A stretch of 64,000 bases of DNA, from the NCBI GenBank assembly GCA_036346375.1, contig CM070520.1, positions 44,659,854 to 44,723,853 of the forward strand, given 5' to 3'. Position 1 is the stretch's first letter, and the number at the start of each line of letters is the position of its first letter. Made by a program: the position numbers and the translations under genes. The notes under the pieces are model-generated. The model ran no database searches and was not told where the DNA came from. It saw nothing but the letters and a program-made list of their open reading frames with translations. The DNA comes from Guadua angustifolia. Taxonomy: Eukaryota > Streptophyta > Magnoliopsida > Poales > Poaceae. Shown piece by piece: positions 10,474-20,901 of this stretch.

Positions 10474-12448
10474 TCATACAGGTTCTGTGGCTGTCTTGAC
10501 TTTTCTTCTGGGCGAAGGAGTCTCCGAGGTCGGGCAATGGGCTTTTGGTACCTTAAGGGGCTGTGGCTCTCTGTCGGCCTTTGCCCTCTTGGCGGAAGGA
10601 GCTCGGAGGCCTTCAGTGGTTCTACTGGTGTCGTGTTTGTCCTTTACATGTCGGCTCATGCTTCTGGTCATCACTGCAGCTTGGAGCAGTGGAAGCGGAG
10701 GCAGGAGCAGCGGGGGGGTAGGAGCAGGGCGAGGCGAGTAGGCGCAGGAGCAGCGGCGCAGGGCGGGAGGCGAGGCGGCGCAGGAGGCGGGAGGAACCTC
10801 TGAAGCACGCATATATTTAACTTCTCGCAGTAGTATTGGAATGGTAGAGAAGACGTGGAGGACTTTTACCTTGACCAAGACGACACGTCGTCAGGCCACT
10901 TGATGAACGACATGAGTGCTTGCCCGAGAGTGGTGATATCATCGTTGGGGGGAAATCGAGCACATGTGATAAGAAGTCTTCGTGGGCGTAGTCCACCGCA
11001 CCTCATGTAGCCCTTCCCCACAGTGACCATGCACAATGTCGGTCTCGTTGCATGGAAATGCAACCCAGCTGTAGCCTCGACGGAAATCCATCCTCCGCCA
11101 TGATGGTGGCCGCACTGCAGCACACGCAAGAAGTGTACAACTTGAGGAAAAACATTGCGGAGTTACACTCGTAGCTTTAACTCGGAAAAATTAATTATTA
11201 CCTTCACCGGGACCGGTCTTATCATTTTGGAACCGCATGTTTGGTAGGTCGGGCACAGAACTTGTCTATGAGAGTCGAGGGCATCCGCTCGACTGGGAAA
11301 TCATCGCCATCATCTCGCCCTCAGCGATCCTCACGTGCCATCATCTCCTCTTATCTCCTCCTCACGTGCCATCATCTCCCCTCATCTCCTCCTTAATCTC
11401 CTCCTCACCGCTCCTTAGTGTGTCCTTGAGGCGCTCACTTGCGTGCTCGCCATGACCTTGATACGGCACTCGCATGCGTCATCTTGAAAGTAGGACTTCT
11501 TCGTGTCCCCGCCCTCGGCAAGCACCGCCCCTTATGGTCGGACTTCCCATCATAAACAGCAGGATGTCCTGCGACCCTTGGCTCAGAAGGTCCCTGTTCT
11601 TTTCGGCTTACCTCTTCCTGTAATAAGCTTAGTACTGAATTAGATTTGAAATACAACAAGTTGGGTCAATTGTATTGTACTAAGTTAGATGTCTTACGAT
11701 GGTAGAGACGACTTGAGCGGTAGCGAGGTTTGCAACTACAAGCTGCCCATCGGGGTTTTCTTTGTCCTCACTAATACCGATTGCGTGCGTCTGCCTCCTC
11801 GATATGTGGGAGTAAGGCATCACCGTCCGGAGTGAGCGCACTCGGCTTGTCGCGCCCACTCGCCTTCTTCTCCTCATAGCCTTTGTCTGAGGTGGTGCGG
11901 TGCGTGTTATGCCTCTCGACAGCGATGTTCCTCTCTCACCGCTTCTGCCTCAAAGGCATACTTCATCCTCGTGAACTCCGCCAAAACATCGGGGTCACAA
12001 ATGGATACCTCTCGAATGGTGTACGGCCTTTCAAAGACGTACTGGCTGTGCATAAGGGCCTTGAAGTGCCTCAAGGCCACACCCATCCTCTTCAAGGCGC
12101 ACTGCCTCACTTTGGGTTCATCTTCCTCCTCTATAATCCATTTACCCTTAACCTCGCCCCACAACCGATTCTTACGCTTTCGTGTGACTTCCTTTCTCCA
12201 ATCCTTAATTGTTATGGGCACTCTCCTCACCAATTGGCCAAGAAATGACCAAGTCGCCCCATGTACTTAGGAGGGCCCGTGCACTTCCCGTTGCATTGAA
12301 GCGAGAACTGCGGCGTTCTCCTGTAGCCCTTTGTTTGGTCCTCGGGTCTTGCTCACCTTACTCGGCCCTTTAGTAATTGGAACCATGCTCGGCCCTCAAG
12401 AAGACCTTCTACTCTGCGCCATTTGCCGATGCTCTCTAGTTGCGACAT
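10474..12448 (-). pseudogene. Second CACTA protein (TNPA-position), N-terminal and middle parts, broken
   Basis: A likely start is the ATG at 12448 (MSQLE…). The early part includes a K-T-R-G-P-N-K-G-like motif near 12350. The open frame 11907-12233 contains RVPITIKDWRKE, LWGEVKGKWIIEEEDEPKVR and a Trp/Lys-rich helical block. This resembles the DNA-binding-like region (Transposase_24-type) of the second ORF in plant CACTA elements. The frame 10866-11129 holds DDITTLGQALMSFIKWPDDV, a block that often precedes the Ulp1 domain in such proteins. The frame at 10474-10878 is Pro/Ala-rich with a basic tail (SAKRAKADREPQPLKVPK). In En/Spm the TNPA-position product binds subterminal repeats and helps transposition; that role is inferred here. 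Introns or frameshifts separate the parts. Confidence 0.6.
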
Positions 12449-12870
12449 TTTGAGTTTTCTTATCGATAAGGTCATATGTGTGACATGAGAGAAAGCAATT
12501 TGAAGCTACTATATGCACTTGACAATAAATCTTGTAAAGGATCAACAGATAATTCATAGTATGCAATTGTTCCGAACAAAAGTCTATCTATTGACCAACT
12601 TAAACTCTAACCTATGCTCAGATAAAAAACAAAAGCCCATTCCATATGACAAGTGAATTTAGCACTAGCAGATGTTTACTTATACCAACAAGTTTCAGAT
12701 TTCACAACATCAACAGAGAATTTGAGCATTAATGTGCTAATGCAATGGCAATAATACTTGCAAGAGAATGGGAACAATAGGCTGGTTTTCGATACTTGCA
12801 AGAATAGCAACACAAGAAGGTCAAGTTAGTAAGCGACATAACATGCAATATCTATTGACCAACTAAATAC
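12449..12870. other. Upstream of second CACTA gene, no gene seen
   Basis: About 420 bp of AT-rich sequence between the gene start at 12448 and the palindrome cassette. If transcription starts at the TATA motif at 13171-13182, this would be untranslated leader or intron. No reading frame or repeat stands out. Confidence 0.5.
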
Positions 12871-13213
12871 GTACCAACGATAACCCCTAATCTCTAAATA
12901 GGTTTGGTCCTAATCCCATTCGAGATATGTGGTTCGAGCAAGTTCCTAAGCGTTGTACAACTTCGAGAAAATTTCGCTGAGATCTTCCATTGTTCTCCGG
13001 ATACACGCCTCGACAACAGTCAAGAGGGGTGTATCCGGAGAACACCAGGAAACGCTACCAAATCAACTCGGTTGTACAACATAGCTCAGAACTTGCCGAA
13101 CCACATACTCGAACTGCCCAAAAACGTGGATAATTCGAGACTGCTTGCTTATGAATATGCTATTCCAGCATATTTATAAATAAGCACTCTCGAACGGGAG
13201 ACGTAGGTTACGC
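12871..13213 (-). repeat. Palindrome cassette, copy 1
   Basis: A ~343-bp sequence repeated in the same orientation at 18345-18702. It starts GTACCAACGATAACCCCTAA, ends near GGGAGACGTAGGTTACGC, and holds an imperfect palindrome at about 12919-13114. The innermost stem is perfect: GTTCTCCGGATACAC (12992-13006) pairs with 13029-13043 around a 22-base loop. By eye the outer arms match over most of ~90 bp, including GTTGTACAAC on both arms. It lies 423 bp before the start of the second CACTA gene. Confidence 0.85.
13171..13182 (-). promoter_or_regulatory. TATA-like motif upstream of second CACTA gene
   Basis: TATTTATAAATA, identical in sequence and position to 18661-18672 in cassette copy 2. On the minus strand it lies 57 bp before the palindrome. 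A start 25-35 bases downstream would put the palindrome in the 5' leader of the transcript. Confidence 0.5.
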
Positions 13214-13449
13214 AATCTAAGGCCCATTTTGGAGCATGACTTTCTGACATAAAACTCATTTGAGAACTTTAATGTCTTTGTAAAATCAACGTGGCCATGT
13301 TTGGAATATATAAATTTCTCATGTTTCTATAAAAACTTAAAACCCTATTTGGAACACGAAATTTCATAGGAATTCTACTGAACGATGTTTCTGATAAAAT
13401 TTGCCAATGCAAGGGCCTTAATAATCGCTCGAGCAACTCCTCCGTAGAA

Positions 13450-13860
13450 GAAGAGCTGGGGCGCGGCGCTACCTCTGGCCGAGTGGAGGGCGCGGCGTGT
13501 GGGGGGTGGCGTGGGGCGCGTCGAAGTCGAAGCACCGGGAGTGGGGACGCGGCATCGGCGGCGAGGCGGCGATGGCGCGGCGTCGGCGTCGAAGGGCACC
13601 GGGAGTGGGGCGGCATCGGCGTCTGTGGCGGCAAGCGTCGGCGTCGAAAGGCACCTGGGGAGGGGGCGGCGTCGGCGTCCGGGCGGTGTGGGGGGTGGCG
13701 TGGGGGCGTCCTCGGCGTCGGCGTCGGGCGCGAGGCGAGGCGAGGCACTGCACCGGGCGGGTGGCGTGGAGGCGGGGCGGCGGCCGGCACTCGGGCGGCT
13801 AGGGTTAAGCGTGGAGCAGGGCTGCGCGCGTGCGAATGGCTATGGTCGCGAAAATAGGCC
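13450..13860. repeat. GC-rich imperfect minisatellite inside the CACTA element
   Basis: About 410 bp, very GC-rich, built from degenerate units around GGCGTCGGCGTCGAAGGGCACC and GTGGGGGGTGGCGTGGG. Overlapping frames are open on both strands (for example 13269-13790 minus, Pro/Arg/Ala-rich, and 13483-13857 plus). This is expected of stop-poor GC-rich repeats, and I see no domain. It could be a 5' exon of the second CACTA gene or a captured host fragment. Confidence 0.6.
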
Positions 13861-14362
13861 GAGGTTTTAAGAAAACCGATGATTGCTTTATCATTAGTAT
13901 CACTCTTTTAAGAAAACCGATACTGATGCTTCATCATTAGTATCACTCTTTTAAGAAAACCGATACTGATGCTTCATCATTAGTATCACTCTTTTAATAA
14001 AACCGATACTGATGCTTTATCATCACTTTTCTAATAGAACACTGATGTTAGTTATCAGTATCACTTTTTTTAACAAAACCGACACTGATGATCACATATC
14101 GGTATCACTTTTGTAAGGAAAACCGACATCGATGCTTTATCATTAGTATCACTTTTATAATAAAAACCGACGATGGTAATCATCAAGATCACTTTTAATA
14201 AAACCGATCTTGATGCTTTATCATCACTTTTCTAATAGAACAACGATGTTAGTCATCGGTATCACTTTTTAATAAAACCGACATCGATGCTTTATCATCA
14301 CTTTTCTAATAGAACATCGATGTTAGTCATCGATATCACTTTTTTAATAAAACCGACGATGT
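13861..14362. repeat. Internal array of CACTA subterminal-type repeats
   Basis: About nine to ten units of roughly 40-75 bp built on AAAACCGATACTGATGCT, TCATCATTAGTATCACT and TTTTAATA. Some units include an inner inverted half (ATCGATGTTAGTCATCGATATC). The core ACCGATA…TGATG resembles the repeats at the right end (19138-19596), but here the array is 5.2 kb from that end and between the two genes. No CACTA terminus adjoins it. Confidence 0.8.
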
Positions 14363-14872
14363 AGTTTATTGCACTATTCCTTTTAGGACATCGCAAGTTC
14401 TGAATTTTCAGCATTTCATAAAGAGAGAAAATGCCATAACTTTGTCATACATTGTTGAAATTATTAGAAATTTTGCAGAAACATATTTCAGGATACTACA
14501 AAACTTTTCATAAAATAATTTTTGGAAAAAGCGACCTCATTCAAGAAATATGCCAAAATTCATTTCGTAGACATGATTTGTGCGTAAAGCGTAGAAAAGT
14601 CAAAACTTTTTCAAATTAATCTGAATTGTCTTAAAATTTCGAAATGAACTTTCGACTATTTACAAGCTTTCCCAATAATAATTTCATCAAATGGAATTTT
14701 CTTTCACAAATTATGGCACAAAGTCACGTGCATAAAGAGAAATTGCATGCATTTCCATGAAGCCTCCAAGCGACAATTAATCACCTTGGATTTTTACTTT
14801 GAAAGCGTTGCAAACTATTTTACATACATTATAATAGTCCATTTATTTACAATCGCCCTTCATGATGATCTA
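14363..14872. other. Spacer between the internal array and TNP2, no gene seen
   Basis: AT-rich sequence of about 510 bp, downstream of the TNP2 coding end on the minus strand and so probably its 3' untranslated region and beyond. No repeat or reading frame of note. Confidence 0.5.
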
Positions 14873-17800
14873 CTAGCATGTAATTAGCTCCATGTGTGTC
14901 GTCATCCCCGCTAAGACAAGCCCCATCGCAAATGAAGGTATCTCATCGAATTGGTTATACTCTTCTTCATCTACAACATCTTCAACTCCTACGATCCGTC
15001 TCTTGCCAAGAAGAATGGCGTGCAACCTCGGATTGGCGGGATCGCGACGTAAAAGACTTGAGTTGCTTGCTTCGCAGGACAAATGGATCATCTTTGTGGC
15101 GAGTCTACTAAGATCCACAATAGTAAAGCCTCTCTTGTCGACCTTCACTCCATGTGGAAGTCGTACCCACTTACATCGGAACAATGGAACTTGGTATATT
15201 CCGTGTCGAGCTCCCAAATTTCTTGATCAGCCCATAGTAGGAGTTCATTGTGGTTGGGGAGATGTTTTTGAGTGATGATCATCGGAGAAAGCATTTATAC
15301 TCACACCATTGTTTTGGGCCGATTACTCTTGGCATCTTGACTCTCGGTGTAAAAGGTGTAACCATTAATATCGTACCCTGCCATGTTCGTACATTAAATC
15401 TTGGTCCGTCGACCAACCATTTTACATTCTCACTAAAGGAGACCTCGCTTTTCTTTGAACCATGTGAGAATCGATCATTGTGTTCTTGTGCGATGGAAAG
15501 CTCATCCATTTGTGGATTCTCTTCCGTAATATCAACTTATCTTTGCTTTCGATGTATGGGCGAACTTGCGCTATTACGCAAGGCGTGAAATCGCCTTGCA
15601 ATACATATCAAACCTCGGACTCATTAGTTTGGACCCAACGGTTCCTTTACCAACAAGTCGCCCTCATGGCGAGATCTGAGAACACCGATTGCTTATCTTT
15701 TACCCGGTAGTCCACGCGAAACTCAATAACCTCTTGGTCCCATAACCTTCAACAATACTACCCTCGAGCTTCCGACCGATTCCTCACGTCACGACTTTAA
15801 TATACCCATGTACCTCTCGAGCGGATACATGTAACGTAGGAAAGCGGGTCCACATATCTTAATCTCTCGACAAGGTGAACAACAAGGTGGACCATTACAT
15901 CAAAAAACGGCGGTGGAAATGCATCTCAAGGTGACCAGAGTCGCACCACCTCACTCTGTAAGTTGTCTAGTACATCGGGGTCAATAACTGCGAGAGATCG
16001 CATTGAAGAAATAACACAACTTTGTGATTGCCAACTGACATCCTCTCGGGAGAATATTTGGATTACAACCCAGGAGCATTTGGGTCATCAAGACATGGCA
16101 GGTCATGGGACTTCATGCCCAACAACTTCAAATCATCCATAGACACAAGCTTCCTAATGTTCATGGAGTAGCCGATGGAACTTTAATACTTTGGAGACAT
16201 TTGCAGAGATCTTCTTTCTCCTTCTTGGGTACAGGTGTAGCATGCGGCGAGGGATGTCACGGACCTTTTCCATCCTCCTCTATCCTTTGCAAGTCTGGGC
16301 CGATTCCCATGTAGGCCATGTCGCGACGAGCATTGACACCATCATTGGTCTTCCTGGTATGTTCAGCGAGGATGCCAACCAAGTTGTCGCAGACATTCTT
16401 CTCAACAAGCATGACATCAATACAATGCGGACATCTAACTCCTTCGATCTGATAAGTCCCGAATATTGACCTCTTCTTCCAAATGGTCCTAGGGCCGAAC
16501 AGATCTGGCTCTTTCCGTCTTCAACATCGATATCCTCTACACGTGAATATACTTGGCTTCCACTCATAGGTCTGCCGTGCGAGCGGACTTCCCTCTTCCC
16601 ATCAAATTTGTCATCCATCTTACGGTATCGATGACTTCGAGGTAGAAACCCTCGGTGACCCATAAACCGAGTTTTCTTGGAATTCGGTAGCCATAGACTC
16701 TCAGTCTCCTCTTCACAAATAGGACACGCTTTGGCTCCTTCGTACTGTAACCTGCCAAATTACCAAGGGCCGGGAAATCATTTATGGGGCAAAATACCAT
16801 AGCCCGTAGGGTGAAATGCTCTCTTTTGTACGCATCCCACACGACGACCCCCTCATTCCACAATTTTACCAAATCCTCGATCAATGGTGCAAAGTACACA
16901 TCAATATCATTTCCCGACTGTTTGGGTCCTGAGATTAGTAATGACATCATGATATACTTCCGCTTCATGCACAGCCAAGGAGGGAGGTTGTAGATACACA
17001 ACAGAAGCGGCAGTCTTTGTGACGATCGCTCCTGTTACCAAACGGATTCATTCCATCGATACTCAACCCAAATTTTATGTTCCTCATTTCGCACCAAACT
17101 CCTCATGTTTCCAATCGATGTTTCTCCATTGAGCGAATCGGCGAGGTGTCTCGACTTGCCATCTTCCTTTCGAGACTCGTAATGCCAGCATAACAATTTT
17201 GCCTCTCTCGGATTTGCAAACAACCGCTCCAGACGGGAATGATGGGCAAGTACCACAATACCTTGACCGTGCACCTTTAGTGACCTCTTCACCGTCGTTG
17301 CCCGGCTCTTCGCTTCTTGTCGTTCACGCTTCTCTTTTGTTTGTACCGGGCACACCGCAAACCCGGACAAGCGTGCAGCTCCCGATGTGCGTTACGGTAC
17401 AAGATGCAATCATTCGGACATGCATGTATCCTTTCTATTTCCATTCCCATGGGACATAGTAGCTTCTTCGCTTCATAAATGATTGTTGGCAACTCGTTTC
17501 CCTCCGGAAACAGATCCGATAGAAGAACTAGTAGTGCATTGAAACTTGTATCTGTCCAACGATGTTTTGCCTTGATTCGAATAATGCAAGGACCGAACCC
17601 AACTTGGTGTATTCCGCTTTGCAACTTTGTGAGCAGCGGTTTAGCATAAATCTTCTATCAAGCTTTTAAACTTTTCAAACTCTCTTTCCGTGTAATTACC
17701 CTCCACATCCCGCAACATTTGCTCCAAATTATCCTCCTCAAACATATCAGGCTGCAACTCGTCATCCGGTTCCACCGTATCTTCGTTGCATATCGGAAGG

Positions 17801-18057
17801 GTACTACCTGCCTCCCCGTGATGGATCCAACATGTGTAATTCCTCACGAAGCCACGTCGAATCAGGTGGTCCTCAATTTGAGATGAGTTGTTAAATCTCC
17901 TCAGATTGGTGCAATCAATGCAAGGACAATATATGAAGTTTACACCCCTCCTCACCATGTCGTCTTCTGCAATTTTTTTGAACTCCTTAACACCCCTCTG
18001 AAATTCAGCACTCACACGGCTTTTCTGATACATCCATTCCTCACGGTCCATCTGCAA
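14873..18057 (-). pseudogene. TNP2-type CACTA transposase (broken)
   Basis: Transposase that cuts and joins CACTA ends in the nucleus. The parts run in order on the minus strand. First is the transposase-associated N-terminal domain (17641-18057: MDREEWMYQKSRVSAEFQRG, then CPCIDCTN and HLIRRGFVRNYTCW). Next is IKAKHRWTDTSFNALLVLL…LFPEGNELP…YEAKKLLCPMG…IHACPNDCILY (17289-17624), the block before the core. The core (Transposase_21-type) has RLFANPREAKLLCWH (17035-17370) and LCIYNLPPWLCMKRKY-type text with GPKQSGNDIDVY and INDFPALGNLAGYSTK (16564-17001). Then VGI/RRDMAYMG-type remnants and a KLVSMDDLKLLGMKSHD-like stretch follow (16105-16470). The C-terminal DUF4216-like region is FRCKWVRLPHGVKVD…LGKRRIVGVEDVVDEEEYNQFDE (14873-15217). 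Frames change repeatedly; some changes may be introns. The start is the ATG at 18057 or 18051. Confidence 0.85.
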
Positions 18058-18344
18058 TTAAATTTTGCACAATAAATTAAGGAAAAAGCTGGGCGACAAC
18101 TAGCTATAGCTATTTTAAATATTGAGACATCATTTCAATTAATATTACCTTTGCAAAATAGTGGATGTGTTCCAAGATATATAAATGTACTCCCGATCGA
18201 TACCTAGCTTCTTCCACGGTTTAAAGCTTCCAATTCCTACATAAGAGACATAAATTTTTAACATCAACAATGATATCAAATAATCTAATTATATAGCTAG
18301 TGCATTAGCTTGCAAATCTTTCTACTACAAAAACAAAAACAAGG

Positions 18345-18702
18345 GTACCAACGATGACTCCTAATCTCTAAATAGGTTGGGTCCTAATCCCATTCGAGGA
18401 TATATAGTTCGGGCAAGTTCTAAGCCGTTGTACAACTCGAGAGAAAATTTGGCGACATCTCCCATTGTTCTCCGGATACACATCTCGACAACAGGTCAAG
18501 AGGGTGTGTATCCGGAGAACACCAGAGAGACGCTACGAAATCTACTCGAAGTTGTACAACACGTACTTCAGAACTTGCTCGAACTATATATCCTCGAATC
18601 TATCAAAAAGCGTGGACAATTCGAGGCGCTAAACTTGTAAATATGCCCTTTCATTCAGCATATTTATAAATAAGCACCCTCGAGCGGGAGGCGTGGGTTC
18701 GC
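18345..18702 (-). repeat. Palindrome cassette, copy 2
   Basis: Direct-repeat partner of 12871-13213, 288 bp before the TNP2 start. It contains a palindrome at 18392-18599 (208 bp). The perfect inner stem GTTCTCCGGATACAC (18467-18481) pairs with 18506-18520 around a 24-base loop. The outer arms include ATTCGAGGATATATAGTTCG against its complement near 18581-18599. The arms match better here than in copy 1. The right part holds TATTTATAAATA and ends near GGGAGGCGTGGGTTCGC. Confidence 0.87.
18661..18672 (-). promoter_or_regulatory. TATA-like motif upstream of TNP2
   Basis: TATTTATAAATA, 62 bp before the palindrome on the minus strand and conserved in cassette copy 1. A second TATA-like run (GGTATATATAACC, about 19120-19132) next to the right repeats is an alternative promoter. 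If that one is used, the cassette could lie in an intron. Confidence 0.45.
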
Positions 18703-19137
18703 CGCCTAAACTCTAATAACAGCTTACTACATGATAGCAATAATAATTCCATATAAGCAGGAGATCGCTTACAAAATGAAATAGATATGTGCTTGTCAAA
18801 TAAAGAGTGTGAAATCTGAAAGCACGTACACAATTTCGATTGCAACCTAAACTTTATTGACGACATATCGAAATTACGATTAAAATTGAAGGGTTTAAAG
18901 AATTGCTGATCACATTTTGAAGAAAATCGCAAAAGAGGGCAAAAAGAGGGGAATCTCCTCAAGATAGGGTTTCAATTTTGCCCTCTTAATACCCACCCAT
19001 GAGGACTTCAAATTTTCTTACCCAAGTATTGCTTCCAACCACACAATATGAGCTATTTTCTCGGGTGGCGGCGGAGAAATCTCCTCTGGAGCAACAACAG
19101 AGAAGAGTTCAGTGCGAGTGGTATATATAACCTAGCG
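18703..19137. other. Between cassette copy 2 and the right repeats, no gene seen
   Basis: About 435 bp. On the minus strand, 18965-19130 looks leader-like: a TATA-like run, then a GC-richer stretch, then GGGTAAGA near 19020, which could be a splice donor. The short frame 18651-18962 minus has no recognisable domain. Confidence 0.4.
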
Positions 19138-19596
19138 AGGCACATCAGAATCGGTTCTTTTCAAAAAGCGATAGTGATGTGCACGGCCATCACTTGCTGA
19201 CAAGCACGAGCACATCAGAATCGGTTCTTTTCAACAAGCGATAGTGATGTGCACGGTCATCACTATCGCTTCTATAAAAAGAACCGATAGTGATAACCAT
19301 GTGCACATCAGAATCGGTTCTCTACTAAAAAGTGATAGTGATGTGCACGGTCATCACTATCGGTTCTTTTCATAGAAGTGATAGTCACTATCACTTCTAT
19401 GAAAAAACCGATAGTGATGACCGTGCACATCACTATCACTTTTAGTAGAGAACCGATTCGGATGTGTCGATGCTACATCACAATCACTTATAATCTCGAA
19501 CCGATAGTGATTATTACTAACACCCTCCGGGTTACTTATCACAATTGTTTTTTGAAAAACTTAAGAACAAACACGAATCGATGATAGTGATGTCTC
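19138..19596. repeat. CACTA right subterminal repeats
   Basis: Repeated GCACATCAGAATCGGTTCTT and GTGATAGTGATGTGCACGGT units in both orientations, forming long internal inverted repeats (for example around 19330-19450). Confidence 0.85.
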
Positions 19597-19610
19597 GTTC
19601 TGTAGTAGTG
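19587..19610 (-). repeat. CACTA right terminal inverted repeat
   Basis: Ends GTTCTGTAGTAGTG at 19610, the reverse complement of the left end, followed by TTT (19611-19613) matching the left target duplication. Confidence 0.92.
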
Positions 19611-19973
19611 TTTGTTTTTAAATTCCATTGAAAGAAATGCAAATGTTTTTTTATTTTCTGTGTATTTCAAGAGTGCTATGTGACTTTAGCCATCTAACTT
19701 GGTTAATAAATGTCCATCTCATTACAGCTCTAATCGCATTTTTTATTCCATGTCATTTTGAGCTACGACTAGAATAGCGATTTTAACAACCTTATCATTA
19801 CCCGATCATTATACATAAAAAATGAAATGTACGAATAATTAAATTAATTTTTATTATTCCAAACCTCTTAATCTTAATGTCTAAACTAATAACTACATAC
19901 TACTTACCTTACCACTTACAGAAAGTCCTTACATGCCACCTAAGGTTGTCCCAATCCCGGATATGCCACCTAA
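19611..19973. other. Spacer between CACTA and MITE, no gene seen
   Basis: About 360 bp of AT-rich sequence. A short direct repeat (ATGCCACCTAAGG, near 19933 and 19963) is visible. The last TAA (19971-19973) is the candidate MITE target site. No reading frame of note. Confidence 0.5.
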
Positions 19974-20385
19974 GGGCCTGTTTGGGGGAGCTGTGGCTAG
20001 TTTGAAAAGCTTCTTTTGGTTTGTTAGGCTGTAAAGCAGTTGTAGCTAGCGGCTATTGCTTTTCTTGTTATCTTTGTTTGACAAGCGCCACTTTATGCCT
20101 ATAGGTTTTAGGGGCCAACCGAAAGGAGGTAACAACATAGAAATCTGTTGGCGTCCGAGTGGGAAAGTGATGTGGAGGCGGCGAGGTGGGGTGGCGGAGG
20201 TCAAGAAGGCAGAGCGATCGAGGTGGGAGGTGGTCAAGCGAAGCCACAGGTGAAAAACTCATCTCCAGCAGCTGCAGCTTTTGGGGGTGCTTCTGTTGTG
20301 GCTTAGCTTCACAGCTGCTTTACAGCCATACTGTTTGGGGGAACTTTTGGCCCAAAGCTGAAGCACAACCCTTCCAAATAGGCCA
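19974..20385. mobile_element. Fold-back MITE, Tourist/PIF-Harbinger-like, 412 bp
   Basis: The left end is GGGCCTGTTTGGGGGAGCT. The right end, reversed, is TGGCCTATTTGGAAGGG. The flanks are TAA on both sides (19971-19973, 20386-20388), the usual Tourist target. Internal arms are also complementary (GGCTGTAAAGCAGTTGT against ACAGCTGCTTTACAGCC), so the strand can fold. The interior has no transposase. The outermost base of the inverted repeat does not match, so the superfamily call is tentative. Confidence 0.6.
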
Positions 20386-20606
20386 TAAAAATGTTTATTT
20401 CTCTGTATGCAACCGAGTTTCTTCCTTGTTCCCTTTCTTACCACTTCTGTCACCTCACGTGAATCTTTTGTCAAGTGGAACCCAAAAAGATCCTTCTGCC
20501 CTTCTTCTGTTGGCGTTAATCCTGGTTCGGTCATGTTGTCGCAATTCATGAGGAGGCATGGCATGGAATAAGTCGCTGGGTTCAGAGTGTGTGTTTCTTG
20601 ATCTCA

Positions 20607-20848
20607 TGTTAGCGCTAATCCCGGCCAGATAATCCTCGCACTGATCCTATTTCCATAAATCATGTGCGGTGAATATATCATTGCCTTGGGCTATAAACCT
20701 GTATTGGTGGTCATTTAAGAATATAGATAGTAAGATAAAATTGCCCCAAAATTGCTCTCTGCATTGTATTTGTTTCTCTGCATTTGCTTGTTTTCAGATT
20801 TGCTACAGGCAATCAAAGGGGTAGTGTCGTCCTAGGGTATTTCCATCA
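20607..20848 (+). repeat. Putative 5' LTR of the Ty1/copia element (242 bp)
   Basis: The right edge is set by the primer site: …TTTCCATCA ends at 20848, four bases before TGGTATCAGAGT. The left edge is a guess at TGTTAGCGC (20607). A TATA-like CTATAAAC near 20690 fits a short LTR promoter. The partner LTR lies outside the window, so the left edge is unverified. Confidence 0.4.
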
Positions 20849-20851
20849 TTT

Positions 20852-20863
20852 TGGTATCAGAGT
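20852..20863 (+). other. Primer binding site of the copia element
   Basis: TGGTATCAGAGT, complementary to the 3' end of initiator methionine tRNA (usual form TGGTATCAGAGC, one change at the last base). Confidence 0.75.
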
Positions 20864-20901
20864 ACAGTGTGTTCATGCCCAAGATCCTCCGGTTGAACCA
20901 A

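Larger units (their letters stand above)
7937..19610 (-). mobile_element. CACTA (En/Spm-type) DNA transposon, 11,674 bp
   Basis: Both ends carry CACTACTACAGAAC (14 of 14 identical), followed by GGCACATCA on the left and GAGACATCA on the right. The flanks are a 3-bp direct duplication, TTT at 7934-7936 and 19611-19613, the length CACTA elements make. Arrays of short AATCGGTTCTTT/GTGATAGTGATG-type repeats lie just inside both ends. Two gene modules are on the minus strand: a TNP2-type transposase (14873-18057) and a second protein with an Ulp1-like end (9752-12448). Both are frameshifted. A hAT-type insertion lies in the left repeats. A duplicated palindrome cassette and an internal repeat array suggest a two-unit build (see findings). 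Confidence 0.93.

Noticed and set aside
13217..13426. Possible small MITE (TAAGGCCCATTTTGG … GCAAGGGCCTTA)
   Set aside because: Only about six terminal bases are complementary and the flanking duplication is ambiguous (TA or TAA). Not enough to call an element.
13861..14362. CRISPR-like regularly spaced repeats
   Set aside because: Units vary in length and sequence, have no unique spacers, and match the subterminal repeats of the surrounding plant transposon.
13861..14400. Inner terminus of a second CACTA transposon at the internal array
   Set aside because: No CACTA/TAGTG tip or 3-bp duplication could be found around the array, so two complete nested CACTA elements are not supported. A fusion or two-unit structure remains possible.
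12919..18599. Identity of the hairpins with rice miR820 precursors
   Set aside because: The mature miR820 sequence, as I remember it, is not visible in either arm. Only the general situation (hairpin within a CACTA element) is shared.
20046..20253. Short frames on both strands inside the MITE
   Set aside because: They lie within the fold-back element, are not conserved in type, and show no domain.
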